DNA of 64,000 nucleotides from Erythrocercus mccallii. Its lineage: Eukaryota; Chordata; Aves; Passeriformes; Dicruridae. This document shows positions 50,101 through 61,600 of this stretch, one piece after another; positions within the stretch are counted from its first letter, which is position 1; every line of letters starts with the position of its first letter. The translations under genes and the position numbers were made by a program. Location: positions 104,897-168,896 of the forward strand of contig VZRG01001552.1 in the NCBI GenBank assembly GCA_013397435.1, written 5' to 3'. The notes beneath the pieces were generated by a model that saw only the letters and a list, made by a program, of their open reading frames with translations, had not been told where the DNA came from and searched no databases.

Positions 50101-53100
50101 AAAGCCAGGCACAGCCTGGGTACCAGCAGCACAAATGCTCTAAAGTGGTTTTGGAAGCACATCCAAACTGATGCCGGTATTTATGAGCCATATGTTGCAA
50201 TGGTAGATACTTACTGTGCTTCTCAATGGAATAGAGCACAGGGGTTGTTTAGCTCCCCTTCAGTGATGTTACTGGCCTCTGTGCCCACCAGAGGACTTAG
50301 AACTCATAGTGGTTTTATTTTCTGTGCAAGTTCTGGCATTTTCCTTTGTGGTAAGTGGTGCTGAGGATACCTGGGGAGAGCCAAGGTCCTAAGGTTGCTG
50401 TTCAGCACAGGATCTGGCCACAGGCATCCGTCACTTAGACATGGCGCTGCCAGGTGAGAGCCTCCTGTGCCTGCCATGAGCAGCCTCCAGCTGCACCCGC
50501 ACAGTGTAGTGGGGCTATTGTCATAAACCCAGACATGAGTCACGTGGTTAGAGCGGTTTCTGTAGCAAGATAAAGGGATGCTAATTCGGTCATTTACCTA
50601 ACTTACAATCAGAGTTCAAGAGACCATTATACACCAGGCATTTCTTCTTTTCCTTCCTAAATAACTCAATGTTGATAAAGGGTGCTTCACCATGACAGGC
50701 AACATAGTGCAAAACTGGGATTGATGTAGAAACAGAAAACTGTTACTGTTGAAACTGCTTTTTGATGTTCCTGTGGAATTTCAGTTACACATGGGTTTCT
50801 TTTTTGTTTTGCATTGTTCATTGACTTCAAGTGGAAATTTTCAGGATGTGCTGGACAACATCCACTGTTTGAAGGACTCCCTGAAGCCCTGGTGTATTAA
50901 ATCTCCACCAAGAAAAATACACATTTATGTTGAAAATTCTGAATAAACTGTGTCTTATTTATATGTTTTGTCACTCTTTGGCACCCTGAAAAGAAATCTA
51001 AGCCATCTGTAGTAAACGCTGTGCTGCACTGCTCTGCTGCCTTCTATGGGTGGGAATTGGTTCTTTGATCTTCAGTTCAAAGCTGTTGATAAGGCTGTTT
51101 CTGTGGTCTGAAGAGAATTTCCTTTTGCTTCTACAACATATCTTGATTGAGTCTGTGTTTCTGGGAAGGCTCTGGGTATCCATCCAAGCAAAGAGACGCT
51201 TACACCTTGTGTAACATCTCTTACATGGTGGATGAAGCTTGTCTCCACCGCAGCCCTCTTCTGTGCCCACCTTGCTGGGCAAAGGAAGTCCACCCCCCAA
51301 CACCCAGGAGAGTGGAAATGTGAGTAGAGCTGTTCAAATGAACATTAAGTTACATTCTAGACCTGACCATGTCTGACAGGACCCACAGGCAGCCAAGTTA
51401 CTATCCAGTTGCTGGCTGTTTCACTAATGGAGCATTTAAAGCAAGGGTTAAGGAGAGGAAGTTAGCAGCTGCATTAATTTCCACCCTGGATTCTGTGCAC
51501 AACATTTGCTCAAATTAAAGAGCTGTTTGTATTCAAGCAACTCCTCTGACGGCAGCTAATGAAACTGGTCCCACAGTTCAGCAGTGGCATCAGCTGAAAT
51601 CCTGGTTGTAATCCAAACTGCAGTTTTCTTCTCCTAATGAATTAATCAGCTGATTGCGTGCATGCCATAGCTCATTAGAGAAGTGCATGGCAACCTTTGG
51701 AAATGCTGGCTCTGTGGGGCCTGGAGGCCGTTCCATTGCAGGAAGATGCTCCTCTGAGTATTACAGCACCATATGTGTTGCTCTAATTAACGGGTGTTAT
51801 TCCTGGGGTCTTTTGATCTCAGGAAAATGACTGTAAAATTGTAATACTGTAAACCTTCGATAACTTGGAATAAAACCTCAAACAGCTCAAAGCAATTTCC
51901 TTTAATCTAGCTTGTGGTGTTGGGGATTTTTTTTATTATTAAGTGCTTCCACTCTATTTAATGGTAGCTGCAGAGATAAAGCGAAGCATAATTTGGAAAT
52001 TAGTTCCAGATGTTTGAGTTGTAGCTTTATTTTCCTAATCTGGGTCATTAATTTTGTTGAATAGTATGTTTGGATTTTCTTCCCTTGTGTGTGTGAAGCA
52101 TGGCTGCAGGGTATAATGGGACTTTCAGCAGGAAAGGGAGTTTGCAAAATCCTCTCGCCCCTGGGTGACTCCGCTGAAACAAAGCCTGGTTTTGTGTGGT
52201 TATCCAGCATGGAAGGCAGGAGATGAGCCGTGGAGAAGAGCGGTGGGGTGGTTTGTGCTCCTGCAGCCCAGGGCATGGAGCATGGTGGCTAGGGACCAGG
52301 GTGCCCCTGCCAGAAAGCCAAGGGCCAGTTTCAGGTCAGGGTCCCAGCCACAATGGCACCCTTTTTAAATGAATAAAACCAACTTGTCACTTGATTAATG
52401 AGAAAAGGTGCAGTTTGGTAAAGCTTTTCAAAGACTATTAATAAAAAGGATCTTTTCAATGGAAAACAACTTGCTTCTGCTCAAGCCTTGGACTGCCCCA
52501 AAGATTTGGAAATTGGGACATCCTAGCATCCCTTCAGTGCATGTTGCACATTCAGTTTGCCTCTGGAGGTGTGTTAGTCACTGTGTGCAAGGAGGTGCCT
52601 GGGAAAATGTTAGTGGCCACGACACGGACCAGGGAGAAGAGCCCATGGGTATCACCACCAACACCCTCAAAGAGAGCACTGGGTGTGCTGCTTATACCCC
52701 TGTCAGCAGAGTCCTTTATGTAACTCCAGTTTCTTCATTCAGCTTTGATGGGATGGATGTGGAGACAGTCTGGGATAGTGGTGCAAAGCTCAGGGTCCAG
52801 TCCATGAATCTGCCAAGGAGCCAGGGACCGTGGTAAAGCTCTGCTTTTCTCTTGGCTTGGCAACAGGCTGGGTACATGGAGGATAACAATCTCCATCCCT
52901 GAGCAAAGGGAATGTTACGACCTCTACAGGATTAAGGCTGCTTTTTTCCAAGAGAAAAAACATCCTGATTGTTTGGGCCTAAGCTTTAGATAGATGGTCA
53001 TTTTAATACTACAAGAGCAGGCAGAATAGTGAAGCCAGCTTGAGTATAATTTTCCTGCTTATCCTGATTTCTGTTTTGCTGTTTGTCCTGTTTATCTTCT

Positions 53101-53746
53101 CCTTATTATCCTGAACTAGTTTGTCTTCTTGTAAACGCCAACCTAGACCCTTAAAAAGAAGTCATCAGGAAGAAAACTTGCTGACTGAGTCTTTCCTTTG
53201 CCTGTGGCGGTTGAATAAGTCCATCATCTTATATAATATTAATATTTGTAAAAGCAGACCTACAGAGCTCATAAATCTTCCATAAAGGAGGGGCAATATC
53301 TACGTCTATTTTTAAATGAAGCAGATAAGTACATTCTAGGACAAAAGGATATTGATACAAAGCAAGTGGAGAGATGAAAGAAATAAAATCTCCATTTTAA
53401 TCTGAAAATTCTTGCTGCGTAATACCAGAGGCCTCACTACTGCAGGAACCAACACTTTGCTCTGGGTGATCACTTGACCCTGGAAAGCTCCATTCCCTGG
53501 CTGCTTCCTGGTATTCCATTCAAGTGGTTTTAGGAGCAAAAAGTCCAAAATTAAAGCAGAGCTTGTTTGCAGAGGGGAGGACTGCATTACCATTTTTCTT
53601 AACTTGTTAACAGGGTCCCTTTGCAAAGGCAAACTCTGCTTTGGAGCAGCTGATTTAAGACTTTTTAAGTCTTTTATTGGGTACTGCCCATGGTAGAATG
53701 GTAAAATAAAACCATTTGAAGATTGTAGAGGCAGGGGGAAATGGAA

Positions 53747-53769
53747 TTTTTTTTAAAAAAATTTTTTTT
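53747..53769. repeat. T8-A7-T8 A/T tract
   Basis: Eight T, seven A and eight T run without interruption. Such A-tracts are intrinsically bent and stiff, and disfavour nucleosomes. No associated gene feature is visible. Confidence 0.85.
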
Positions 53770-56569
53770 CACTTTTCCTAGTGCCACTGTCCTGAGATGA
53801 TTGCAATGGCTTTTTCCTACTGCTGAGCACATGGTGCAAGTCCCACCATCTGGAATGGGGCAAAGGGGCCCTCCAGCCCCCAGAAGGGACAATGTTTTGT
53901 CTGTAAATATCCCAGCTGTGGTTTGCAGGCAATGGGTGTGCTGCTGCTCTGTGCTGAACAGCACCAGGTCTCTCGCTGGCAGCTGTGTTTAGCTGGCAGA
54001 GAGGAGGGGCAGCTGGGTGGGTGGTTTTGGACCTTTCTGCCAGACATGCAGTTCTTCCTTTTTGCTTTTTTGTTTGCGTTTTTTTTTTTTTTCCTGGATC
54101 TGAGCCAGTGCAGAGCCTTTCATTCTTTATTGCTCAGTGGTGGAGCTGGATCAGAATATTCATTCTGGACTTGGTTCTCAGACCCATCTTTGCTGGTCAT
54201 TCCTGCAAAAATTGAGCCGTGATCATGTGAGCCCCAGACCAAGGTACCTGCCATGGGGCATGGCAGGAGTCACGTAGCACAGCCCCATTTGTTCCCTGCT
54301 CTTCGTGGAGCCAGAAGATGGTTAGATATTGGCTTAATCTGATTTTTGTGACTAAGTGATTTTTTTATTTTTGAAATAGTTGTTGAAGCTGAATCTTCTC
54401 ATGGGATTAGTTCAATTCATTTAGCACAGTACACTTTTAAGGAAAAGTTTTTATTGTGCCAGCTCAGGCAAAAAATATGCATAGATTTTTAGCATTCGGC
54501 TGAAATCACTATTTCACTTAAACATTTTAAGCTAATGAGAGTTGGCAAAAAAGGTGCTTTTTTACTAAGGTGGAAATAAGGGGATGTGTTGAAGTTATCT
54601 CAATGGAAAATGTTTTCATATTCTTATTTATGGAAGTATGTAAGTTTAGCCTTTGTCATTATTAAGGACAAGAAAATATCTGAGAAACTTTCATGGAGCA
54701 CAAAGATAATTGGCCAGGCAATTTCTGCTGTTCTTTCTCATCTCCAAGCCAGCTTTGGTCTCTTATGAAATTTTCAGCCACAGTGAAGGTGGAATATTAA
54801 AGTTCAATGTTATGAATCAGCTTTGCTTTCAAGGAGAGAGGAAATCAGCCAGAACCCTTACGTGGAAAAAGAGCTGAGTGAGAGCACTATCACAGAGGTC
54901 TATAAAACTGAGGAGGATCTGAGTTAAGCAGGATAAACTTGATGGTCTACATGAAAAATCACATGAAGGGACATCGGTGCTTGCAAGGTAGGTCAGGTGA
55001 AGGATTTGTGGTCTTCGACCACTCATTCCATCTTTTATGTAGAGAGCCCCTGATTTGCTTTGGATTGTCCATTTGTGTTTGTGCTTTCTCTGTCTCTTGG
55101 GGTTAGGAAGGAAAGAAGACCCGCACAACTTTTGTTGGATAGCCCTCTGCTGTTGCTTTCCTCAGCCTTTTGGTGTTGCCTCCATCCCCAGTAGCCCCCA
55201 AGGACAGCCGAGTTGTGTCTGCCTCTGGTGTGGCACTGTCTCCACTGTCATTAGAGGATAAATTACACTCTCCATGGCCAGGGAAGAAATGACATTAAAC
55301 TCCACTGTCCTGAGCAACTGGTGGGCCAATTGCTGACCTCCACATCACAGCTGATTTCTCACGAAGAATCAAAGATGGATTGTATCTCTAATTTTCGTCA
55401 CAAATGACTTGGCTATGAAAAGAGACAAATAGTAGCCAGGGAGAAGAGGGGATGGCTCTGGCCCTGGCCATCAGCCCGATGGCAAGGAAGGGCTGTGACA
55501 ATGCTCACACATTCCCAGCAAGGTGGTGGCTAATGGAGTTGCAATAAGCAACAAGAAATGGCCAGATAAACTGGTTCCTGAGCACACCATCCCACTGAAA
55601 TAAGGCAACTGTGAAGGAGGGTGGGGAGGGAAGTCAATTGCTGGTGAGAAACCCAGCACAGCAGGCCATCCTCCCCAATAAAAAGTCACACCAAGCCTGG
55701 GAAGATCTTTCATAAAGCTCTGTAAGTCTGAATTTGTTTAAATGGATTTTGCAGAGAGGGGCTGGGGATTTTGTGGCATTCAATGTGGCAGCTGCAGGTG
55801 ACACCAAACTATGAGAAATCCAGAACATAGTGATAAGTAGCTACTGGCTCTAATCTGGCTACCATAAATTTGTGGTGTATTGGCTGCAGTGGAAGTCTGG
55901 ATCAATATCAGTCTTCAAGAGGCTCAACAGATCAATGTTTGATACAGATAAAGAAAATAGAGGGCAGGTGTTTATGGCATCCCCTGCGTGTGGTATTATT
56001 CTTCCTTGCTCATCCTTCTGCCAAGGGAAGGGAGGGACAGAGAGAGAAGGAAGGTAAGAAAGGATTTAGAAAGGTAATTCACGAGACATTTTAAAAGCAG
56101 TTGTAAGAAGGAGATTTATAGCATTTTTTTCTATCAGTTTTAGCCTGAAGAGAGAAAGAGAAAAATCTTCATAAACATATATTGTCCTTTGAGAGACAAA
56201 TTCTGATTGAGCAGTGGGTTTGGGTTTAATGAGATGCCTGTGGCAAGGGGATCAATGGCATATGGCTGTGCTTGCCTAGACTTTGGGAAAGAGGGATGTC
56301 CAAGGGTTCCACAGGTCCCTGCTGCTTTCTGGTGGTACGGAGACCCACACCTGGCTGTAAATACTTCAGGGCAACTGGCAGGAAGATGATTAAACCAGGG
56401 AGTGTGGAAATGCTGGAGAGATCTCAGTTTTGTGTTAATGCTGAGGTCATCTGCCTCAGGTCTTGGATGACAGTGTGGCACAAAATGGGCTCAGAAACTT
56501 CATGGCTGAGTTTATTTCCAAACAAAATCCTGGTGTTGTGAAGGTCAAGGTGAAACAAACCACCCCCAC

Positions 56570-56644
56570 AGAATCATTTTAGTTGGAAAAGACGCTTGAG
56601 GTCATCAAGTCCAGCTATTAAGCTAATGCCCTCAAACCATCAGG
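56570..56644 (-). mobile_element. CR1 LINE 3'-end fragment, antisense
   Basis: AGAATCATTTTAGTTGGAAA, then AGACGCTTGAGGTCATCAAG and TCCAGCTATTAAGC, is the typical complement of the CR1 3' terminus in birds. Orientation is therefore -, with the CR1 3' end at 56570. Only about 75 bases remain. It ends 94 bases before MMP17 exon 2, close to the acceptor's pyrimidine tract. Confidence 0.8.
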
Positions 56645-56738
56645 GTGCATTGGAGGGAGAGGACCTTCAGAGCATCTTTCCCTGTGTCTGTATTTCCTTT
56701 CTTTCCTTTTCTCATTTCCCCTTCACCTTCTTTCACAG

Positions 56739-56871
56739 GACTGGCTGACAAAATTTGGGTATCTGCCTCCTCCAGACCCTGTCACGGGGCAGCTGCAGAC
56801 ACAGGAGGAGCTCACCAAGGCCATCACTGCCATGCAGAGGTTCGGGGGGCTTGAGGCCACAGGAGTCCTAG
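56739..56871 (+). CDS. MMP17: MMP17 exon 2: prodomain (peptidoglycan-binding-like fold)
   Basis: Encodes residues 44-87 plus the first base of codon 88. The segment DWLTKFGYLPP at 44-54 and AITAMQRFGGLEATGVL at 71-87 are hallmarks of the MMP N-terminal prodomain, which folds over the active site and keeps the enzyme latent. From memory it is nearly colinear with human MMP17 exon 2 (EWLSRFGYLPP..., AITAMQQFGGLEATGIL); Glu44 is replaced by Asp. The QTQEEL block at 63-68 separates MMP17 from secreted MMPs and from its closest relative MMP25. The acceptor is TTTCACAG at 56731-56738 after a T/C-rich tract; the donor is GTCAGT at 56872. The phase-1 end fits exon 3, which supplies AT to complete Asp88. 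Confidence 0.93.
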
Positions 56872-58559
56872 GTCAGTGGCTCATGACCCCTCCTCTCCTT
56901 GGTGCAGAGTGAGGCAGGGATGGCTTCTTCTAGGTCATGGGGGAGAAGAGACATGTTCTGGAGCAGCATCAGGAAAAGCTCCACAAAAAGATCACCTGGG
57001 TGGAGCATATGGCCCAGTTTGTGGCTGTAAGAGTAATTACATGGCTCGATGCTCTGTTGCCCTGTTTTTTCACAAGAACCTGAGGTAAGCAATTATTTCA
57101 ACAGAACCACAGACCCTTGGGATTCTCAGTGTGCCTAAAATAGCTCTTGGTGTGGTCCAAAAAAAAGTACACCAACAAAAAGAATTAAGAAAGACAAGGG
57201 GAAAAAAGGGAGAAAGTTGTCCTGTTCAAAGTCTTACTTGCAGCATTAAATTGAATTGAACAAAAATCCTGATTAAGCCTCCCAATTTGTATACGTAGAT
57301 ATTTTGGGTTCTTTGCTGCTGGGCCACAGGCAGGGAAGGGAGAAAGGATGGTGTTGCATCACCCCAACTCTGCTTGCTCCTGCCCACAGTGCATAAGAGC
57401 CTGGACGCTCCCTGGGGCTTTCCTGGGATCTCACTGAGCCGCAGCAGCTCCAGGTACTCCCCAGTAATGCCCAGCCAATGGTAGCCTATCATCTGCTCCA
57501 GCAGCTTTGTTGGCCAGCAGGGGCAGGCAGTGGCATCTGTGTGGCAGGCACATCTGCCTAGGAGGGAGCAGTCCAAGGGCAGACTGAAGCAGAAGAATTC
57601 ACCAGCATTGTCAGGGTCATTCCTCTCAATGCCTTCACTGAGGGAAGGATAAAGCCAGCATTATCCCGGCTGGCAGAATGGCACCTCTCTACTCTGCTTC
57701 CCTCCATGACCCTCCCACCATGGGTCCAGCAAGCTTCTGCTGCTCGGGACACAATTAAGGAGAAGCAGCTAATTAGAAGGCGGGTCTCTATCCATCCCAA
57801 CACCCCAGCATCCCTCCACTGGTCCCCTGATGCCATGACTGCATTCCAACACTGGGGCTGTCTTTCTCTGGTCTTAACTGAGCACGTGCTATAGTTTCTC
57901 TTCCACTGCATCACAAGCTGCAGGAGACCCCAGAAGAGTAGCGGCCATTCAAATTGCATTTTCGGAGGGGGCGTTCAAAACGGCTGGGGTGAGAGGAATG
58001 GCTGCCCTGGGGAGGTCATGGTTGTGGGTTTGTTCATGAAAAGAGAGTTTAAGAGGTAAAGTCAGCAGGGAAATGAATGAATGAAACAACTTTTCTGCAG
58101 TTCAGCTGGTGAGAAGAGACACTTCAAGCTTCCATTCATTTAAAAAAATTAAGAAGGAGGAATATGGGCATTCTTCAAATGAGCTCCTAGCTGAACAGAG
58201 ATGGAGTTTATTTATATGTGAATGTTTCTCCTTGACAGAGGAATAGTGGGAAATTCATTGAGAGAACAGAAAAGAATATTTAAAAAAACATTTTAAAACA
58301 TAAAGCTGGCCACAGGTAGGCTTCCAGCAGGAGTTGCTGTCCAGTTGTGGGAGCAGCAGTGGGACGTAGGAGGCTCTTCTGTTCTGTGGGTGTCACCACA
58401 ACATGCTGGGGGTGGTGACTAGCCGCAGTGGGGGCTAGTCCTGTGTATCGACTTTTGCTCTTCTGCTTCATTTTTAGCACTTCATTTCCCATCTCTTTGT
58501 CCCCCTGGGGTTTCTTAACCCACCATTCCCATGATTTCTTGTTTTTTCTCTAACCCTAG
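56872..58559 (+). other. MMP17: MMP17 intron 2 (1,688 bp)
   Basis: The intron is bounded by the GTCAGT donor and the acceptor CCCTAG ending at 58559, after a T-rich tract. It carries no recognisable repeat or exon. A 133-codon minus-strand frame (57558-57959) has no domain similarity I can see. Confidence 0.9.
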
Positions 58560-58686
58560 ATGAAGCCACCCTGGAGCTGATGAAGACCCCTCGCTGCTCT
58601 CTGCCTGACCTCACCATTGATGAGACCCGGAGGAAGCGATTTGCCCAGGCTGTCACCAAGTGGAGCAAAAGGAACTTGTCCTGGAG
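58560..58686 (+). CDS. MMP17: MMP17 exon 3: cysteine switch and furin site
   Basis: Encodes residues 88-129 and two bases of Arg130. DEATLELMKTPRCSLPD contains the cysteine switch PRCSLPD, with Cys100 as the residue that would coordinate the catalytic zinc and keep the proenzyme latent; Ser-Leu after the Cys is the MMP17-type variant of the general PRCG-PD motif. RRKR at 111-114 is a furin-type site for intracellular activation, as known for membrane-type MMPs. TKWSKRNLSWR begins the catalytic domain, matching human TKWNKRNLSWR. The linker between switch and furin site differs from human (TIDET in place of PVLTQA, one residue shorter). The donor AG|GTAAGA at 58687 is near-consensus. Exon 4 and the HExxH catalytic motif are not in the window. 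Confidence 0.94.
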
Positions 58687-61600
58687 GTAAGAATTCATCT
58701 ATCTCTGCTGAAATCTTGCATCAAAAGACCAATTCCACAGTCACCTTTGTTAAGAATGGCTTTGAGATGAGTTTTAGGGTGATGGTTAAAACATGTCCCT
58801 CTGGGCTTCCAGGACCTCAGAGACTATTTATTTTAACTCTTCTCCTGACAGTCTCAGCAGTGACTTCTTTGACCCACTTGGCAGTCCCTGGTAATGGTGC
58901 AGATTTGGCTGGTGAATTAGCTGGGAGAATTTTGCTGGGTTGCAATGGTTGTTAGAGCATCTTTTTTTCTTTATTTCATTAGGACTTTGTGCTTTCTCAG
59001 GCAGCTGCCAAGCCTGGAGCTTCTTTTGCCCCACCTGAGTCCAAGAGTAGGAGCATTTTCTGGGTAATAAAGTCACGTTTTTTCTCCTAATCTTGCCACA
59101 GGCGCATGTGTTTCCCTCAGTGTGGGTCCCTCTGCACCTGTGACACACAGAAGTTCAGGTCCAGCTGCAGATCAGTGTTGGCAAGCAAACTTTTCTCTGT
59201 CCCACCAAGATTTGTGCTTTTTGGGACTGATTTTTCTTCCCTCAAATACCATGTGCTGCAGTGCTTTTTTCCCTAAGAATATTGTGCAGCATGAGCTGCA
59301 CTGTCCTGAAAACACATATGGATCTGATGGAGCGTTCTCCTCATTAATAATAAGTTTCTCTTTGATCCTGGCATAGCCCCTAGAGAGAGTCCTCTTCCCA
59401 CTGCAGTAACAAATCTCAGCTTGGCTGTTGCTGTCGACACATGCTGCAACTATGGCCTTAGAAGAGATTAGGTCTATGTTCCAGCAGATTCCTTTGAGAC
59501 TTTATTTTGAGAAAAGATAAACGTAATTCAGCTTCAGTATGAAACAATTTTGGTTCACAGATGGCTTCATGTTGTGAAGTGACCTGTGTTATAAAAACTC
59601 AGTCTGTCTCCCTGTTGCCCAGCTCTGACTTTATGGGGAAAGAGGAATAAACTTCATTTCCATTCTCTTGGAAGCTGTGATGCTGAAGCAAGGATTGCCA
59701 TAAAAAGGGGCTTTAGGTCTGAGACAATATTATATGTAAGGCATTAAAAGAATCCGTCTCCTGACAAAGTAATTTCTGCTTTTTATTCTTGGATCCTTTC
59801 CAAAATCTTGGCTTTTGTCCAAGAAAGGGCTGTATTTTATAACTGTAGGTTGTAGCCAGCAGAATGCTATAGCGTTACAGAAACTCCAATGTAGTATTTC
59901 CATCCAGCAGTTGAGGTTAAACTGGCTTTTTGGAAACTGCCGTGAAAATCAGCCAATAGAGACATAAAAGTTTTACTGGCTTACCTTTTACACGTTTCTT
60001 GAAGATTTTTAAAGAGGAAAACAAAACTGAATGCTACTCTGACATGGATTTAAAAGTTGAAGAAAATCCTGAACAACTACAAGGCTGAAATAAACAGGCA
60101 AGCAGAGCTGTAGGAAAGGAGGGCCTTGAAATAGGCTCATGCACTGATTGAGAAAGCAGTTTTGGGCAAACAAAATTTTAAAGGTATACAGGTCATTCAG
60201 GTTTCTTCTTTTTACCTTTGAGTACAACCAACCTGTGGGACTGGAGGGTTCAGGGAGCAAAACAATACAGGCTGCGTTCTGCACAGCTCACAGTGCAGCC
60301 TCATAGCATCCTGGTACAACCTTGTAGCACCCCATTACAGCATAAGAAATAGATGGTTTTCTGTGCCTCATCTCTATGTAAAGTTTCCAGGATATTGCAG
60401 CATATAAATTTTCTTTTCACTTTGTTTTTGTTACTTTTTTTTTTCCCTGCACTCTCCCCAGGTGCCAAGGTAGCTGCTGAGAGAGTGGCATGCTGTGATT
60501 GCCCTCTGCTGGCATCAGTGCCAGATCTGTCTGCAGCCACTTCCGCCTCATGTTTGCAGCCTTATTTTTCACTTGCTGATTTTGCTTTATTGCTTCTGGT
60601 AACGCCCCACGGAAGGAGAGTTCATAACTGGCATCTCCATTTCTTCCCAGTGCTTGCTGTCTCCCGCAGCCCTGGGAAGTGCAGCAGCAAGGCCATGCCC
60701 CGTCTCTGCACACTTTGATCTCCCTGGGGCATGGGGACCTGTGGAAGCTCAGCTTTTAAAATTTCCCAGTTTTTTTCTTTCAGTGCTGAACTGAGCTGAC
60801 TTTCATCTCTCTGTAGTTAAGGACTACTCCCTTGTGTCATTTCATCAGAGCTGCAGTCTTTGACACTGATGCTCAGGCTGTGGGCTGCCAGAGTGGGAGC
60901 AGACCCTATTGGCAGAGTAGCAGTGACACCAGTCAGTCAGTGCCCACCATTGCTGTGAGTATCCTGAGCCATCCCCCAAGGGGAGGTGCCACTGCCTGAG
61001 CCCAGGTGTGGATTTACTCAGGCATGGAGGGGTGGCAGTCAAGAGGAAGGGTGTGCAAGCCCCAATTCTGAGCTCCCATCCCCACAATGGTCCTGACCAT
61101 CTTGCTTTTCTCCTTTAATCAATGACATCCTGCCATGGGGACCTCCCATCCAAAGGCCAGACTGCTTTGTCCCCCATCTCTGGGGGTGACAGGTGCCCAA
61201 GGGGGGCAGACTGTCACCTCTCAGTGTCAAGCTTCCTTAGGTTATTGTAATGCCCCTGTCACAGGCAACTGGGACCCTCCTAGGAAAATCCCCGAGCAGC
61301 TGAAGCAGAGAGCAGGCAGGTGTGTGGAGGCACAGTGGCTCAGGGGTGACCAGCATTCTGTGTGTGATAAAGGGCAGGAGAAGGAAAAAACTGAACATTT
61401 TGGGGTGATAGGCTGAGTGCTAGTAGAGGGGTGATGGAGGGTTCAAACACACACTGCTCTCCTGCAGACAATGGTAGTGTTGCAGCACTGCCAGGGTAGC
61501 ACTGGATCAGGGCTGCTGTGCCACGGATGGCTCTGGGCGGCTGGAAAAGCTCCTTTGCCAAGGCATCAAGCGTCTACCCTTTTAACTATGGACTCTTCAT

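Larger units (their letters stand above)
25157..56738 (+). other. MMP17: MMP17 intron 1 (about 31.6 kb)
   Basis: The intron runs from the GTGAGT donor at 25157 to the TTTCACAG acceptor ending at 56738, preceded by a long pyrimidine-rich tract. No further MMP exon is expected here, because exon 1 and exon 2 join directly in the conserved protein. Inside are a C-rich repeat, a 41-base poly-C run, a CpG islet between inverted repeats, an A/T tract and a CR1 tail. Open frames up to 199 codons (33334-33933, 41599-42180, 44257-44817) show no recognisable protein. Long first introns commonly carry enhancers; AT-rich candidate stretches lie around 26390-26540, 27340-27580 and 51440-51680. Confidence 0.85.

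Noticed and set aside
50749..50946. 65-codon frame ending on an AATAAA with a GT-rich downstream stretch, suggesting a small gene 3' end
   Set aside because: The peptide is unrecognised and no upstream exon or promoter is visible; AATAAA occurs by chance many times in this AT-rich DNA.
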